A stretch of 22,285 nucleotides of DNA from Kiritimatiellia bacterium (GTDB lineage: Bacteria; Verrucomicrobiota; Kiritimatiellia; RFP12; UBA1067): NCBI GenBank assembly GCA_024405255.1, contig JAKSOY010000046.1, positions 1-22,285 on the forward strand, written 5' to 3'. The position numbers and the translations under genes were made by a program. The notes beneath the pieces are model-generated. The model did no database searches and was not told the DNA's origin. It saw nothing but the letters and a program-made list of their open reading frames with translations. Shown here piece after piece: positions 1 through 8,600 of this stretch; positions within the stretch are counted from its first letter, which is position 1, and each line of letters opens with the position of its first letter.

Positions 1-27
1 CCGCCGGAGGAAAGCAAGGGGGAAAAT

Positions 28-47
28 GAAAAAAGTTGAAAAAAGTT
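28..47 (+). repeat. Perfect 10-bp tandem repeat, A-rich
   Basis: GAAAAAAGTT occurs twice head to tail and is followed by TTT. On the minus strand it is a pyrimidine-rich stretch downstream of rsmD. The remainder of 1-185 holds no gene I can support. Confidence 0.6.
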
Positions 48-50
48 TTT

Positions 51-81
51 CGGGGCGGCGCGGGGGCGGCGCGGGGGGGGG
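51..81 (+). repeat. G-rich 11-bp tandem repeat and G9 run (G-quadruplex-capable)
   Basis: Two near-identical 11-mers (GGGGCGGCGC core, 51-61 and 62-72) run into nine consecutive G (73-81). G-tracts at 52-55, 62-66 and within 73-81 suffice for a four-tract quadruplex on the plus strand. It abuts the hairpin at 80-163. Confidence 0.55.
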
Positions 82-163
82 TAGTAGCACGACGGGTAGG
101 CGGTTGGGGCCTTGTGGTGCGAGGCGACCGGCAGGGGTAAAGCCTATTCGTTGTGCTATTACC
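80..163 (+). repeat. 22-bp inverted repeat with G-U wobbles (candidate structured RNA)
   Basis: Bases 80-101 pair with 142-163 across a 40-base loop. All 22 positions pair on the plus-strand RNA: 18 Watson-Crick and four G-U (84-159, 91-152, 95-148, 96-147). On the minus strand those four would be A-C mismatches. This argues for selection on a plus-strand hairpin, though chance transitions in an old inverted duplication are possible. No promoter or T-run terminator is evident. Confidence 0.5.
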
Positions 164-185
164 AGGCAGGGGGTAGTAAGTGCTT

Positions 186-755
186 CTACTTTGGTAAGTC
201 TGTTGACTTACGACGGTAGATAGCAAGGCGGGTTTGGCCGTAGGTGCGATCGCGGCAAAGATCCCAGAGCGGTGACACATCGGGATTCTGGTGGGCTTTC
301 ATTTCGGCGATGAAGAGGCCGTCCTCTTTGACGACGTTCCGTACGGCCAGCAGCTCGAGCACGCGCGCATATCCCTGGGTTGCGCCCAATTCGTAGGGCG
401 GGTCGGCATAGGCGATATCGAAGGACGCCCCCTGGTAGGACGCCAGCCACTGATAGACATCCGCGCGGACAACCTGCGTGCGCCCTTCCGCCTTCACCTG
501 TGCGATGTTCGCCTGAACGCACACGAGATGGCGCGGTGCAAGCTCGACGAACGTCGCCGCCGCTGCCCCGCGCGAGAGCGCCTCAAGACCGACCGAACCC
601 GAACCCGCAAAGAGATCCAGCACGTTCGCCCCCGCCAATTCGAACTGCAGCATCGAGAAGAGCGCTTCGCGCACACGGTCTTGCGTCGGACGCACCGCGT
701 CTCCGCTCGGCACGCGCAAATTGCGCCCCCGCCACTCTCCGCCCGCGATTCTCAT
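186..755 (-). CDS. rsmD: 16S rRNA (guanine966-N2)-methyltransferase RsmD
   Basis: RsmD uses SAM to methylate G966 of 16S rRNA in the small-subunit head. The 189-residue protein has the family length. Visible are the N-terminal MRIAGGEWRGR segment, the RPTQDRVREALFSML block (residues 22-36), the SAM-binding loop LDLFAGSGSVGLEALSRGA (46-64) and the catalytic DPPYE motif (118-122). I chose ATG at 755 because it overlaps the metH stop codon as ATGA; an in-frame GTG two codons upstream (761) is possible but would overlap metH further. It is the last gene of the kdsB-metF-metH-rsmD run, so it is probably translated by coupling to metH. Its last codons contain a perfect 7-bp inverted repeat (194-211) listed separately. 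Identity is firm; the exact start is slightly uncertain. Confidence 0.95.
   Translation of the reverse strand: MRIAGGEWRGRNLRVPSGDAVRPTQDRVREALFSMLQFELAGANVLDLFAGSGSVGLEALSRGAAAATFVELAPRHLVCVQANIAQVKAEGRTQVVRADVYQWLASYQGASFDIAYADPPYELGATQGYARVLELLAVRNVVKEDGLFIAEMKAHQNPDVSPLWDLCRDRTYGQTRLAIYRRKSTDLPK
194..211 (-). promoter_or_regulatory. Recurrent palindromic boundary motif, copy at the rsmD 3' end
   Basis: The minus strand reads GTAAGTCAACAGACTTAC: perfect 7-bp arms GTAAGTC/GACTTAC around a four-base loop. It is the most symmetric copy of the motif. It lies within the last rsmD codons, upstream of the stop at 186-188, so it may be a terminator-like hairpin (no T-run follows), an operator or a promoter for a gene beyond the window. 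Confidence 0.45.
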
Positions 756-3202
756 TTGCACACCTCTTCGCAGATCCGCACGAGATCCATCGCCGTCCGT
801 GCATAGAAGTCGGCCCCGATCTGCTGGGCGAAGTCCGCCGTCAGCACGGCACCTCCCACCACAACCTGGCAGCCCGGCAGTTCGTCATGCAGCAACTTGA
901 CCGTCTCTTCCATCGCGCCCACGGTCGTCGTCATCAGCGCGGACAGCCCAACGAGTCTCACCTCGTTCTCCCGCGCCGCCGCCAGGACCTTTTCCGGCGC
1001 GACATCGCGTCCAAGGTCCAGCACGTCGAAGCCATAGTTCTCCACCAACGCCCGGCAGATGTTCTTGCCGATGTCGTGAATGTCGCCCTTCACCGTCGCA
1101 AGGATCACACGTCGCGGACGCGTTCCTCGTCCTTGCGCCGACGGGTCGGCCGCCAGTGCCGCACGAACGGACACAAACGCCGCCGAGGCCGCCTCGGCCG
1201 CCATCAGCAGCTGCGGCAGGAAGAGCGTCCCCTTCTCAAATCCCTGCCCGACAAACTCAAGCGCCGGCACGATCTCCCGATCAATCAGTTCGAGCGGTTT
1301 CATTCCCTGCGCAAGGCACTCCGCCGCCGCGTGCGCTGCATCCGTCTTCAAGCCTTGCCGAATCGCCTTGTTGAGGGCCCCGAGGACTTCACCTCCGCCC
1401 CCAGCCGACTTCATCACTGCCGTTCCCGCCGGGGTCGCGACAACCGTCGTCGCAACGGTCGGGGCGAACGTCACCCAGTCCGCGCACTTGCCGTCTCGTC
1501 CCGTCAGCGCGCGCCACGCGTGATAGGCCGTCGTCATTTCCACCGAGAGCGGATTCACAATCGCCGCCGAAAGTCCCGCCTCCAGCGCGAGCGAGAAAAA
1601 CGTCCCGTTCAAAAGCGGACGCGCCGGCAGCCCGAAGGAAATGTTCGAAACGCCAAGCGCCGTCCGACAGCCGAGTTCGGACTTGATCCGCCTCACCGTC
1701 TCCAGCACCACATTCCCCGGGAACTCGGTTCGCACCGTCTCGGGCGCCGCCGTTGCAACGGACAGGCACAACGGATCGATGACGAAGTCGTTCGGCCCCA
1801 ACCCGTATTCTTCACCTCGCGCAAGGATCTTCCGCGCAATCGCAAGACGCCCTTCCACCGTCGGCGGGATACCTGTTTCGTCCAGCGTCAGCGCGACCAC
1901 CACGCCACCGTACTTCGCCACAAGCGGCAGCACGGTCGACAGACTTTCCTCTTTGCCGTTCACACTGTTGACAAGCGCCTTGCCGTTATAATGCCGCAGG
2001 GCCTGTGCCAGCGCAACCGGATCGGACGTATCGATCTGCAACGGACGATCCGTCACCCCCTGTACCGCCTCGACGGTCGCCTGCAGGACGGCCGGTTCGT
2101 CAATTCCCGGCACGCCGACATTGACATCCAGCACCTGCGCACCCGCCTCGGCCTGACTTACCGCCTCGCGGAGCACATAATCGACATCGCCCGCCAAAAG
2201 CGCGGCTTTCAGCTTTTTCTTTCCGGTCGGATTGATGCGTTCGCCAACGAGAATCGCATCGTCGATCGGGATGTCGACGGCGTGCGTCCCGGACGAGATC
2301 CAGGCGTGCGTACCTGCGGACTCCGCCTTCGCAACCGGCACCGCTCCCGACAACCGCGCAGACACAGCGGCAAGATGCGCCGGCGTCGTGCCGCAGCACC
2401 CGCCGACAATCGACGCCCCCGCCTTCACCAGCGCCGCGACATCGTCTGCAAATTCCTCGGGACCCACCTTGAACACGGTCTTGCCGTCGACGACCTGCGG
2501 CAGGCCCGCATTGGGCTTTACGATCAACGGACGCGTCGTCACGCGCGCCAAGCGCTCGACGAACGGCAGCATGCGGTCCGGACCCAGCCCGCAGTTGAAT
2601 CCAAGTGCATCGACGCGCAACCCTTCCAGCAGGGCCGCCACACACTCGACATCGCCTCCCGTCAGGAGCTTGCCGTTTTCACCAAGCGCCACCGTCGCGA
2701 AAACCGGCAGGTCGCAATTCTCCTTCGCCGCCAGAACGGCCGCCTTGAGTTCGTACACATCGCCCATCGTCTCGATGGCGACAAGGTCCGCCCCCGCTTT
2801 CGCACCGCAGGCGATCTGCTCGGCAAACACCTCGTAGGCCGCATCAAAGGCGAAATCGCCCACGGGCTTGAGGAGGCGGCCCGTGGGCCCCACATCAAGG
2901 GCGACAAGTCCTTTCCCCGCACCGGCCGCCCGCGCATTCTCAATGGCCGCCGGAATGATCTCCGCCAGAGACTGGCTGCCATGGTACTTCGCGCGATTCG
3001 CCCCGAACGTGTTCGTACAGACGATGTCGCTGCCGGCGGCAAAGTAGTCGGCATGTACGGCCCGCACGGCCTCGGGATGCGTGAGATTCCAGTCTTCGGG
3101 AATCTCGCCCGGACGCAGCCCGCGCGCCTGCAACTGTGTACCAAAACCGCCGTCCAGGAAAAGCAGACGGCGCGAGAGAATCGATTCGAGTTTCGCGTTC
3201 AC
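752..3202 (-). CDS. metH: Cobalamin-dependent methionine synthase, short form without activation domain
   Basis: It transfers methyl from 5-methyl-THF via cobalamin to homocysteine, giving methionine. Three modules are visible in 816 residues. The homocysteine methyltransferase barrel (about 1-290) has zinc cysteines Cys204 (FNCGLGP) and Cys269/Cys270 (GGCCGTTP). The pterin-binding barrel runs from about 316 (ILVGERINPTG) to 575. The B12-binding cap and Rossmann domain (about 590-816) carries GDIHDIGKN with axial ligand His709. The SAM-binding reactivation domain of full-length MetH (E. coli, about 1227 residues) is absent: the protein ends right after the B12 domain. The start is GTG at 3202, overlapping the metF stop as GTGA, so the two are translationally coupled; metF makes its methyl donor. 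How oxidised cob(II)alamin is rescued cannot be seen here. Confidence 0.93.
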   Translation of the reverse strand: MNAKLESILSRRLLFLDGGFGTQLQARGLRPGEIPEDWNLTHPEAVRAVHADYFAAGSDIVCTNTFGANRAKYHGSQSLAEIIPAAIENARAAGAGKGLVALDVGPTGRLLKPVGDFAFDAAYEVFAEQIACGAKAGADLVAIETMGDVYELKAAVLAAKENCDLPVFATVALGENGKLLTGGDVECVAALLEGLRVDALGFNCGLGPDRMLPFVERLARVTTRPLIVKPNAGLPQVVDGKTVFKVGPEEFADDVAALVKAGASIVGGCCGTTPAHLAAVSARLSGAVPVAKAESAGTHAWISSGTHAVDIPIDDAILVGERINPTGKKKLKAALLAGDVDYVLREAVSQAEAGAQVLDVNVGVPGIDEPAVLQATVEAVQGVTDRPLQIDTSDPVALAQALRHYNGKALVNSVNGKEESLSTVLPLVAKYGGVVVALTLDETGIPPTVEGRLAIARKILARGEEYGLGPNDFVIDPLCLSVATAAPETVRTEFPGNVVLETVRRIKSELGCRTALGVSNISFGLPARPLLNGTFFSLALEAGLSAAIVNPLSVEMTTAYHAWRALTGRDGKCADWVTFAPTVATTVVATPAGTAVMKSAGGGGEVLGALNKAIRQGLKTDAAHAAAECLAQGMKPLELIDREIVPALEFVGQGFEKGTLFLPQLLMAAEAASAAFVSVRAALAADPSAQGRGTRPRRVILATVKGDIHDIGKNICRALVENYGFDVLDLGRDVAPEKVLAAARENEVRLVGLSALMTTTVGAMEETVKLLHDELPGCQVVVGGAVLTADFAQQIGADFYARTAMDLVRICEEVCK

Positions 3203-4065
3203 GAAATAATTCCATCCAAATTGGAGATGATGCGTTCAGCGACTTCGGGACGGTTCATCGTATACACATGCACCGCCGTCACGCCATTGGCAAAAAGGTC
3301 GACGATCTGCTCCGTCGCATAGACGACTCCCGCCGACAGCATCGACGCCGGATCATCGCCGAAGCGATCCACGATCGCGCGGAAGCGGTTCGGCAGGGCC
3401 GTACCCGAAAGCTGGCAGATCCGCGCGATCTGGCGCCCGTTCGTCACAGGCATGATGCCCGCAATCACCGGCACCGACACGCCCGCACCCCGCAGCTTCG
3501 CGAGGTAGCGGTAGAAGATGTTGTTGTCAAAGAACATCTGCGTCGTGAGGAAGTCGAGTCCCGCCGCGACTTTCTCCTTCAGATGCGCGATGTCGTCCGC
3601 CAGATGCACGCACTCGGGATGGCATTCAGGATAGCACGCACCACCCAGACAGAACCCTTCGCCCGCGAGCGCGCGCACGAGGTCGACTGCATGGGCGAAA
3701 TCGCCCGGAGCCGCCGTTTCGGGGACAGTCCCCTTCGGGTAGTCGCCGCGCAGGCACAGGATGTTTTCGATTCCGCGCGCCCGGAGGTTGGCAACTTCGT
3801 CTGCAATGCGATCACGGCTCGACGTGAGACACGTGAGGTGCGCCAGCGCGGGCGTGCCGCACGACTGGACGTACGAGGCGATTTCGGCCGTGTTCGCCTG
3901 GGCATTGCCCGAGGCGCCGTAGGTGACGGAAATGAAGGACGGCTTCAATTGCGCAAGCCACGCCACGGCGTCTTGTACGGGCTTGAACGGCACGTCCTTC
4001 TTCGGCGGAAAGACCTCGAACGAAACCGAGGGCGTTCCTTGAGACAGGATGTCACGGATCTTCAT
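3199..4065 (-). CDS. metF: 5,10-methylenetetrahydrofolate reductase
   Basis: This FAD-dependent cytoplasmic enzyme reduces methylene-THF to 5-methyl-THF, the methyl donor for MetH encoded next. The roughly 288-residue TIM barrel has the family hallmarks: FEVFPPK near the N-terminus with the catalytic Glu, SVTYGA, LRGD, GGACYPECHPE and QMFFDN. Its stop codon overlaps the metH GTG start by 4 nt. Two starts are plausible: ATG at 4065 with AGGGA seven bases upstream, or GTG at 4071 with AAGGA six bases upstream. I give the ATG; the difference is two residues. The kdsB stop lies only 9-15 nt upstream, so it is very probably cotranscribed with kdsB. Confidence 0.95.
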   Translation of the reverse strand: MKIRDILSQGTPSVSFEVFPPKKDVPFKPVQDAVAWLAQLKPSFISVTYGASGNAQANTAEIASYVQSCGTPALAHLTCLTSSRDRIADEVANLRARGIENILCLRGDYPKGTVPETAAPGDFAHAVDLVRALAGEGFCLGGACYPECHPECVHLADDIAHLKEKVAAGLDFLTTQMFFDNNIFYRYLAKLRGAGVSVPVIAGIMPVTNGRQIARICQLSGTALPNRFRAIVDRFGDDPASMLSAGVVYATEQIVDLFANGVTAVHVYTMNRPEVAERIISNLDGIIS

Positions 4066-4080
4066 CGCCACGTCCCTTCC

Positions 4081-4851
4081 TTAGCGGACCGAACGCGCGG
4101 CGAGAATTTCACCCACGCGCACGGCATCTTCCGGCGTATCGACGCCGATGCCTTCGTCATCCGTACGGATGCAGGCGATCTTCGCGCCCATCCACAACGC
4201 GCGCAGCTGTTCAAGCTTTTCCGTCTGCTCAAGCGCGCACGGCGGCTCTTTGACATAGCGACGCAGGAACGCGCCCCGATAGGCGTAGATGCCGAGATGA
4301 CGCACATAGAGCCCCGTCGTGTAGTCCTCCGGATTGTCGCGACAGGCCGGAATCGTCGCCCGCGAGAAATAGAGCGCGCCGTCGTCACGGTCCAGCACGA
4401 CCTTCACCACGGTCTTCGCCCGCAGATCGCGCTCGTTGCGAATCGGCGTCACGGCCGTCGCCATGTCCCACCGTCCGCCCGGTTCGCGCAGGCGCGCCAC
4501 CAGACCGTCGATCAGCGCCGGATCGATCAGCGGCTCGTCGCCCTGGATGTTCACGAGAATGTCGTCGTCGGCAAAATCGCCGGACGGCTGGCTCAACCGC
4601 GCCGCGCAGGCAATGCGGTCCGTGCCGCTCGGCAGTTCGCTCGGCGTCATCACGGCCTTGCCGCCGTATTGCTCGACGGCCGCCACGATGCGTTCGTCAT
4701 CAGTCGCCACAATGACGTCATCAAGCGATGTCGCCTTTTTCACGGCCTCCACCACCCACGCGACAAGCGGCTTGCCGGCGATCATTGCCAACGGTTTCCC
4801 CGGAAAACGGCTCGAGCCGTAGCGGGACGGAATAATACCTAAAATTTTCAT
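4081..4851 (-). CDS. kdsB: 3-deoxy-manno-octulosonate cytidylyltransferase (CMP-Kdo synthetase)
   Basis: KdsB couples CTP and Kdo to form CMP-Kdo, the donor for the inner core of lipopolysaccharide. The 256-residue protein matches the family in length and motifs: IPSRYGSSRFPGKPL (7-21, nucleotide-binding loop), SGTDR (75-79), NIQGDEP (101-107, metal/CTP site), YFSRATIP (161-168), EKLEQLRAL (211-219) and GIGVDTPED (234-242). It indicates an LPS-bearing outer membrane. Only 35 bases separate it from tcdA, yet they hold an extended -10 box (TGG-TAAAAT) six bases before the ATG, so it may start its own transcript with metF, metH and rsmD. The bases just before ATG (AGCGGA) give at best a poorly spaced Shine-Dalgarno. 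Confidence 0.96.
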   Translation of the reverse strand: MKILGIIPSRYGSSRFPGKPLAMIAGKPLVAWVVEAVKKATSLDDVIVATDDERIVAAVEQYGGKAVMTPSELPSGTDRIACAARLSQPSGDFADDDILVNIQGDEPLIDPALIDGLVARLREPGGRWDMATAVTPIRNERDLRAKTVVKVVLDRDDGALYFSRATIPACRDNPEDYTTGLYVRHLGIYAYRGAFLRRYVKEPPCALEQTEKLEQLRALWMGAKIACIRTDDEGIGVDTPEDAVRVGEILAARSVR

Positions 4852-4857
4852 TCCGCT

Positions 4858-4863
4858 ATTTTA
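4858..4863 (-). promoter_or_regulatory. Candidate extended -10 promoter element of kdsB
   Basis: On the minus strand TAAAAT is preceded by TGG (extended -10, TGn) and lies six bases upstream of the kdsB ATG. Transcription starting the usual 6-8 bases downstream would begin at or next to the ATG, giving a leaderless or near-leaderless mRNA. No good -35 hexamer is seen at 17 +/- 1 bases. Seen in sequence; function is inferred. Confidence 0.45.
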
Positions 4864-4886
4864 CCATACCCCCACCGCCGCCGCAA

Positions 4887-5609
4887 CTAAATTGGTCGGT
4901 CGGCCAGCACAAGCGAAGCCAGGGCGAGGCCGAAGGAGGCCGTCACGGGCATGAGGGAACCGAAAGCGCGCGGATCGGGATCGTCCGGCGGCGATTCCCG
5001 CGGCGGCTCTTCGGACCACACACAGGTGAACGGCCGACACGGAAAGGCCCCCTCTTTCTTGAAGCGCTGCCGCAAGGCCCGCGCCAAGCCATCCCCCGCG
5101 ACTTTCGAAAACGGCGTGTGGCGCAAACGGAACGGATCGACCCGCCGTGCGGCCCCCATGGACGAATAGAGCGTCACCGTCGGTACCGCCAGCGCCGCAC
5201 GAATGAGCGCCGCCTTGCAATCGACGGAATCGATTGCATCCACCACGACATCGTAGTGCGAGAAATCGAACGGCGCCTCCGCCGGTGTCTCGGGCGTGTA
5301 GCGAACCGCGTATGCGGCAATGTCCGCTTCGGGATTGATCGCGAGGAGCAGGCGCTTCAACGCCTCCACTTTCAACTCGCCCACCGTCGCCGGAAGGGCC
5401 ATCACCTGGCGGTTCACGTTCGACGCCGCCACACGATCCGAATCGACCAGCGTGAGCTGCCGAATGCCCGAACGCACCAGCGCCTCGGCACACCAGCCCC
5501 CGACACCGCCCGTGCCCACAATCAACACACGGCGGCGCGCCAGCGCCGCCGTGTGCGCGTCACCCAGCAATTTGCGCGTACGCGACCAGTAGTCAGCCGA
5601 ACACGCCAT
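4887..5609 (-). CDS. tcdA: tRNA threonylcarbamoyladenosine dehydratase (ThiF/E1-like, TcdA/CsdL)
   Basis: TcdA uses ATP to cyclise the t6A37 modification of ANN-decoding tRNAs to ct6A. The 240-residue E1-like protein shows the nucleotide-binding GTGGVGGW loop (32-39), VDSDRVAASNVNRQ (55-68) with the conserved Asp, Asn and Arg residues of adenylating E1-like enzymes, DAIDS (124-128), the SSMGAARRVDP stretch (149-159) and the C-terminal MPVTASFGLALAS segment typical of TcdA rather than MoeB/ThiF. The N-terminal YWSRTRKLLG matches the family's RF..LLG start. It begins 41 bases after the GH106 stop and has only a distant AGAGG upstream, so it may be a poorly translated distal gene of that unit or have an unseen promoter. 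MoeB/ThiF is the less likely alternative. Confidence 0.9.
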   Translation of the reverse strand: MACSADYWSRTRKLLGDAHTAALARRRVLIVGTGGVGGWCAEALVRSGIRQLTLVDSDRVAASNVNRQVMALPATVGELKVEALKRLLLAINPEADIAAYAVRYTPETPAEAPFDFSHYDVVVDAIDSVDCKAALIRAALAVPTVTLYSSMGAARRVDPFRLRHTPFSKVAGDGLARALRQRFKKEGAFPCRPFTCVWSEEPPRESPPDDPDPRAFGSLMPVTASFGLALASLVLADRPI

Positions 5610-5650
5610 GCGGGGACGCCTCTTGTTGGAGTTGCTTCACGTCCGGGTCC

Positions 5651-8600
5651 TTATTCAGCCCGCAGACACACCGGACCGATCAAGCCCGCCTTCGGCAACG
5701 CCGTCTTTGCATTGCAGCACGGCAGCGACGTCCAGGTCGGACGATCCGGCAGCGTGCTGTCGCCCACCAGGCGGTTGATCCACAGGTCGCACACTTCGAC
5801 CTCGAGCGTGTTCGCGCCCGCCTTCACCAGCGAGGTCACGTCAAGACGATAGGGCGCGAAGCACACGCCGCCGGCGGACTGTCCGTTGACTTTCACCTTC
5901 GCCGTCACCGCCACGTCGCCCAGATCGAGCACCTGACGCGTTCCCGTCTGCTTGCAGGTGAACGTCGTCGTGTAGACGATCTTGCCCGAATAGAACTTCA
6001 CCGCAGGATCGGCAGATGTCGACAGATCGAAGAGCTTCGCCGTCTTCAGCGCCTTCGCCGGACCCCGGTGAAGCGCATCGCTCTCGAACGCCAGCGTCCA
6101 CGGTCCCTTCAGCTCGACCGGCACCGCCACCGCCTTGGGCGTGGCGCCCGTACGGCCCGCCGCATCCTTCGCGAACACGACGAACAAACTGCCCCGCGCC
6201 GGGAACGAGAGGTTCACCACCGTGCGGCCGTTCTCGAAATGCCAGTTCGCGGCTTCGCGGATTTCACCCGTGGTGGCGTCCCAGATTTCCGGCACCCGGC
6301 CGGACACCCGGAACGACACGTCAAGCGACGGCACCGCCGCAGCTTCCAAACAGGCCACGAAGTAGCTTTCGGCATTCGGCATCGTGCGGTGCGCATGCAC
6401 GAGCAGATGGCTGCCGTCATGCAACAGGTCGGTCTCGACCTTACGCAGCGCGAGCGCTTCGTCGAGGGACAGTCCCCACGCGATCGTGCCCTTGCCCCGC
6501 GCGGCGTACTTGACGGTCTTGCCGTCCACTTCGCCCCAGAGACGATCGGCGATTTCCTTCACCCGCTGGTCAGCCTGCGGCTGGCCCGCAAGCGAGGGCG
6601 AACGAACCGGCTTCGGACCCATCACGAACGCACCGGCGTTGACGAGCTTCTCGATGCGGTCGAGCAATTCCGGACGCATCGTTGCGAGCTTCGGCAGCAC
6701 GAGCACTTCGTACGTCGTACCGTGCGGCAGCACAAGCTGGCCCTTCGCATTCACGCCCGTCGTCTCCCGCAGCACTTCGCCGTTGATGTAGTCGAACTGA
6801 CGCCCGCGCGGCACGCCCGGATCCGTCACGCCCGTCATCTTCGGCGCGTCTTCGCCGATGAAGTACGCGATATCCGCCACGTTCAGGCCCTGCTGCAGCA
6901 TATAGCCCGCACGCTTGAGATAGCCGGAGAAGAGATCGAAGTGTTCGAACCACGTGTTCTTGCGGTTGAACTCGTTGCCGAACCACGCAACGTTACCCGG
7001 CGTGCGCTCGTCATGCTGGTGAATGTAGAGATGCAGGATCGTCGCGTTGATGCCGTCCGCGAAGAAACGGTCCGTGCGGGTCTTCAGGTCCATCGGCGAA
7101 CGCGAGAACGGACGCCCGCCGCAGGTGTTGGACTCCGCCCACACCTGACGCCGGCCGTAGATGTGGCCGCAGCTCGACGCCGCGCGATTCTCGATGTTGC
7201 CGAGATCGCCTTCGCTCCAGAACTCGCCGCCAATGCCATCCGACTGTCCGCCATATTGGAGGAACTCGCCCGGGAATCCCCAGTGGCCGTAGCATTCAAG
7301 CCATGTGCTGAGTCCGTGGTGGTTGCTCGCCGCGCGCAGACCGCCCACATACGAGTACGCAACTTCGTCCGCAACGAAGCGACGCACGTCCCAGAGGAAT
7401 CGGTCGGACACGTCGCGGCTCGTCGCGGGCATGCCGAAGAACGCGGGCAGATACAGCGTAGGATCGTAGCCGAAGGCCGCCTGGAAACGCGCCGCGAAAT
7501 CGTCGGTGTAGTTCTGTCCGCCCATCTCGTAGCTGTCGAGCACCGCGTGCTTGATCGCCTTGCGATGCGCCGCCGGCGTGCGCGCGAGGATCTTCCCGAG
7601 GTAGGCGTCGAAATGCGTCGCCACATGGGCGCGGCTCATCTTGTCGACCTCGTAGCCCGTCGCTTCGGGATTCGCCGGCGCGTTCTTCACGCCCGTCGCC
7701 GCCGCGCCGAAACGATAGATGATCCACGAACCCGCCGGCACGGACCAGTCGAGCGTGCCGTCTTTCGCGACCTTGCCCTTCAACACGACCGCCTTCGACG
7801 GATCCAGCGCGGACCCCATCGTATTCGCCGGTTCGGCCGGCCACTGGTATTCGTGCCAGTACGGCAACGGCGTTTCAAACATCTTCGCGAGCGTCTTTTC
7901 GTAGGCGCGCGCAATCAGCGGCGCCCCGCACATCGCGATGTGTGCAAAGCGCGACTGGTGGCCGCCGTTGGGCGGGATCGTCACACGGAACTTCGTCGCC
8001 GTCGTCGCGGGAAGCGAGACGAGGATCGGCGCATGCGGCGAGAAACCGACATTGGCGTTGCCGTTCTTGCGGCTGAACGGCATCTGGACAATCGTCTTCC
8101 ACCCGGAAGCTCCCTTGCACTCGATTTTCACACGGCCTTCGATCGTGCCGTCGATGAACGCCAGCTCGGCGCTCTGCGCGGTGAACGGCTTGTCCGACGC
8201 GAGTTCGACGACGAGCTTCTTCCCCTTCCGCTGCAGGAGCGAATCGCGAGTGTCCTTGACCTCGAGACGATCCGCGAAACCGGCCGGCACGGGATAGGCC
8301 ACCGCGAGCACATCCTGGAATTCATCCGCCGGCACAACCTCGAAAGCCGGCTTCGGCAGCACGACGCCCGCCTTCGGACCCGTCACCACCACGGAACTTG
8401 CGACGAGACGGCGCATCGCCATTTCGGGCTTCACCCAAGGACCGCCCGACTGGCTCCACCCGGGCGAATTGAAAAGCCCGATCTCAATGCCGAGTTCGCT
8501 CGCCACCTCAAAGGCCGTCGCGAGCGCCTTCTCCCACTCGGGCGAGAAGGTCTTCACCGTGCCGATCGGACCGCCCTGGCTGCCGATGTCGCCGATGTAG

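Noticed and set aside
7..16. GAGGAAAGC resembling the 5' conserved box of RNase P RNA or the SRP RNA tetraloop region
   Set aside because: None of the other conserved boxes of RNase P or SRP RNA follow in the right order or spacing.
26..223. A 65-codon plus-strand ORF with a purine-rich Shine-Dalgarno-like leader
   Set aside because: Its product is Gly/Arg low complexity made from the G-rich repeat, it runs through the hairpin and into the rsmD 3' end; the leader match is likely a by-product of the purine-rich stretch.
380..3322. A 980-codon plus-strand open frame opposite metH and rsmD
   Set aside because: It is Arg/His-rich with no domain pattern and exactly shadows well-supported minus-strand genes; long antisense frames are expected at this GC content.
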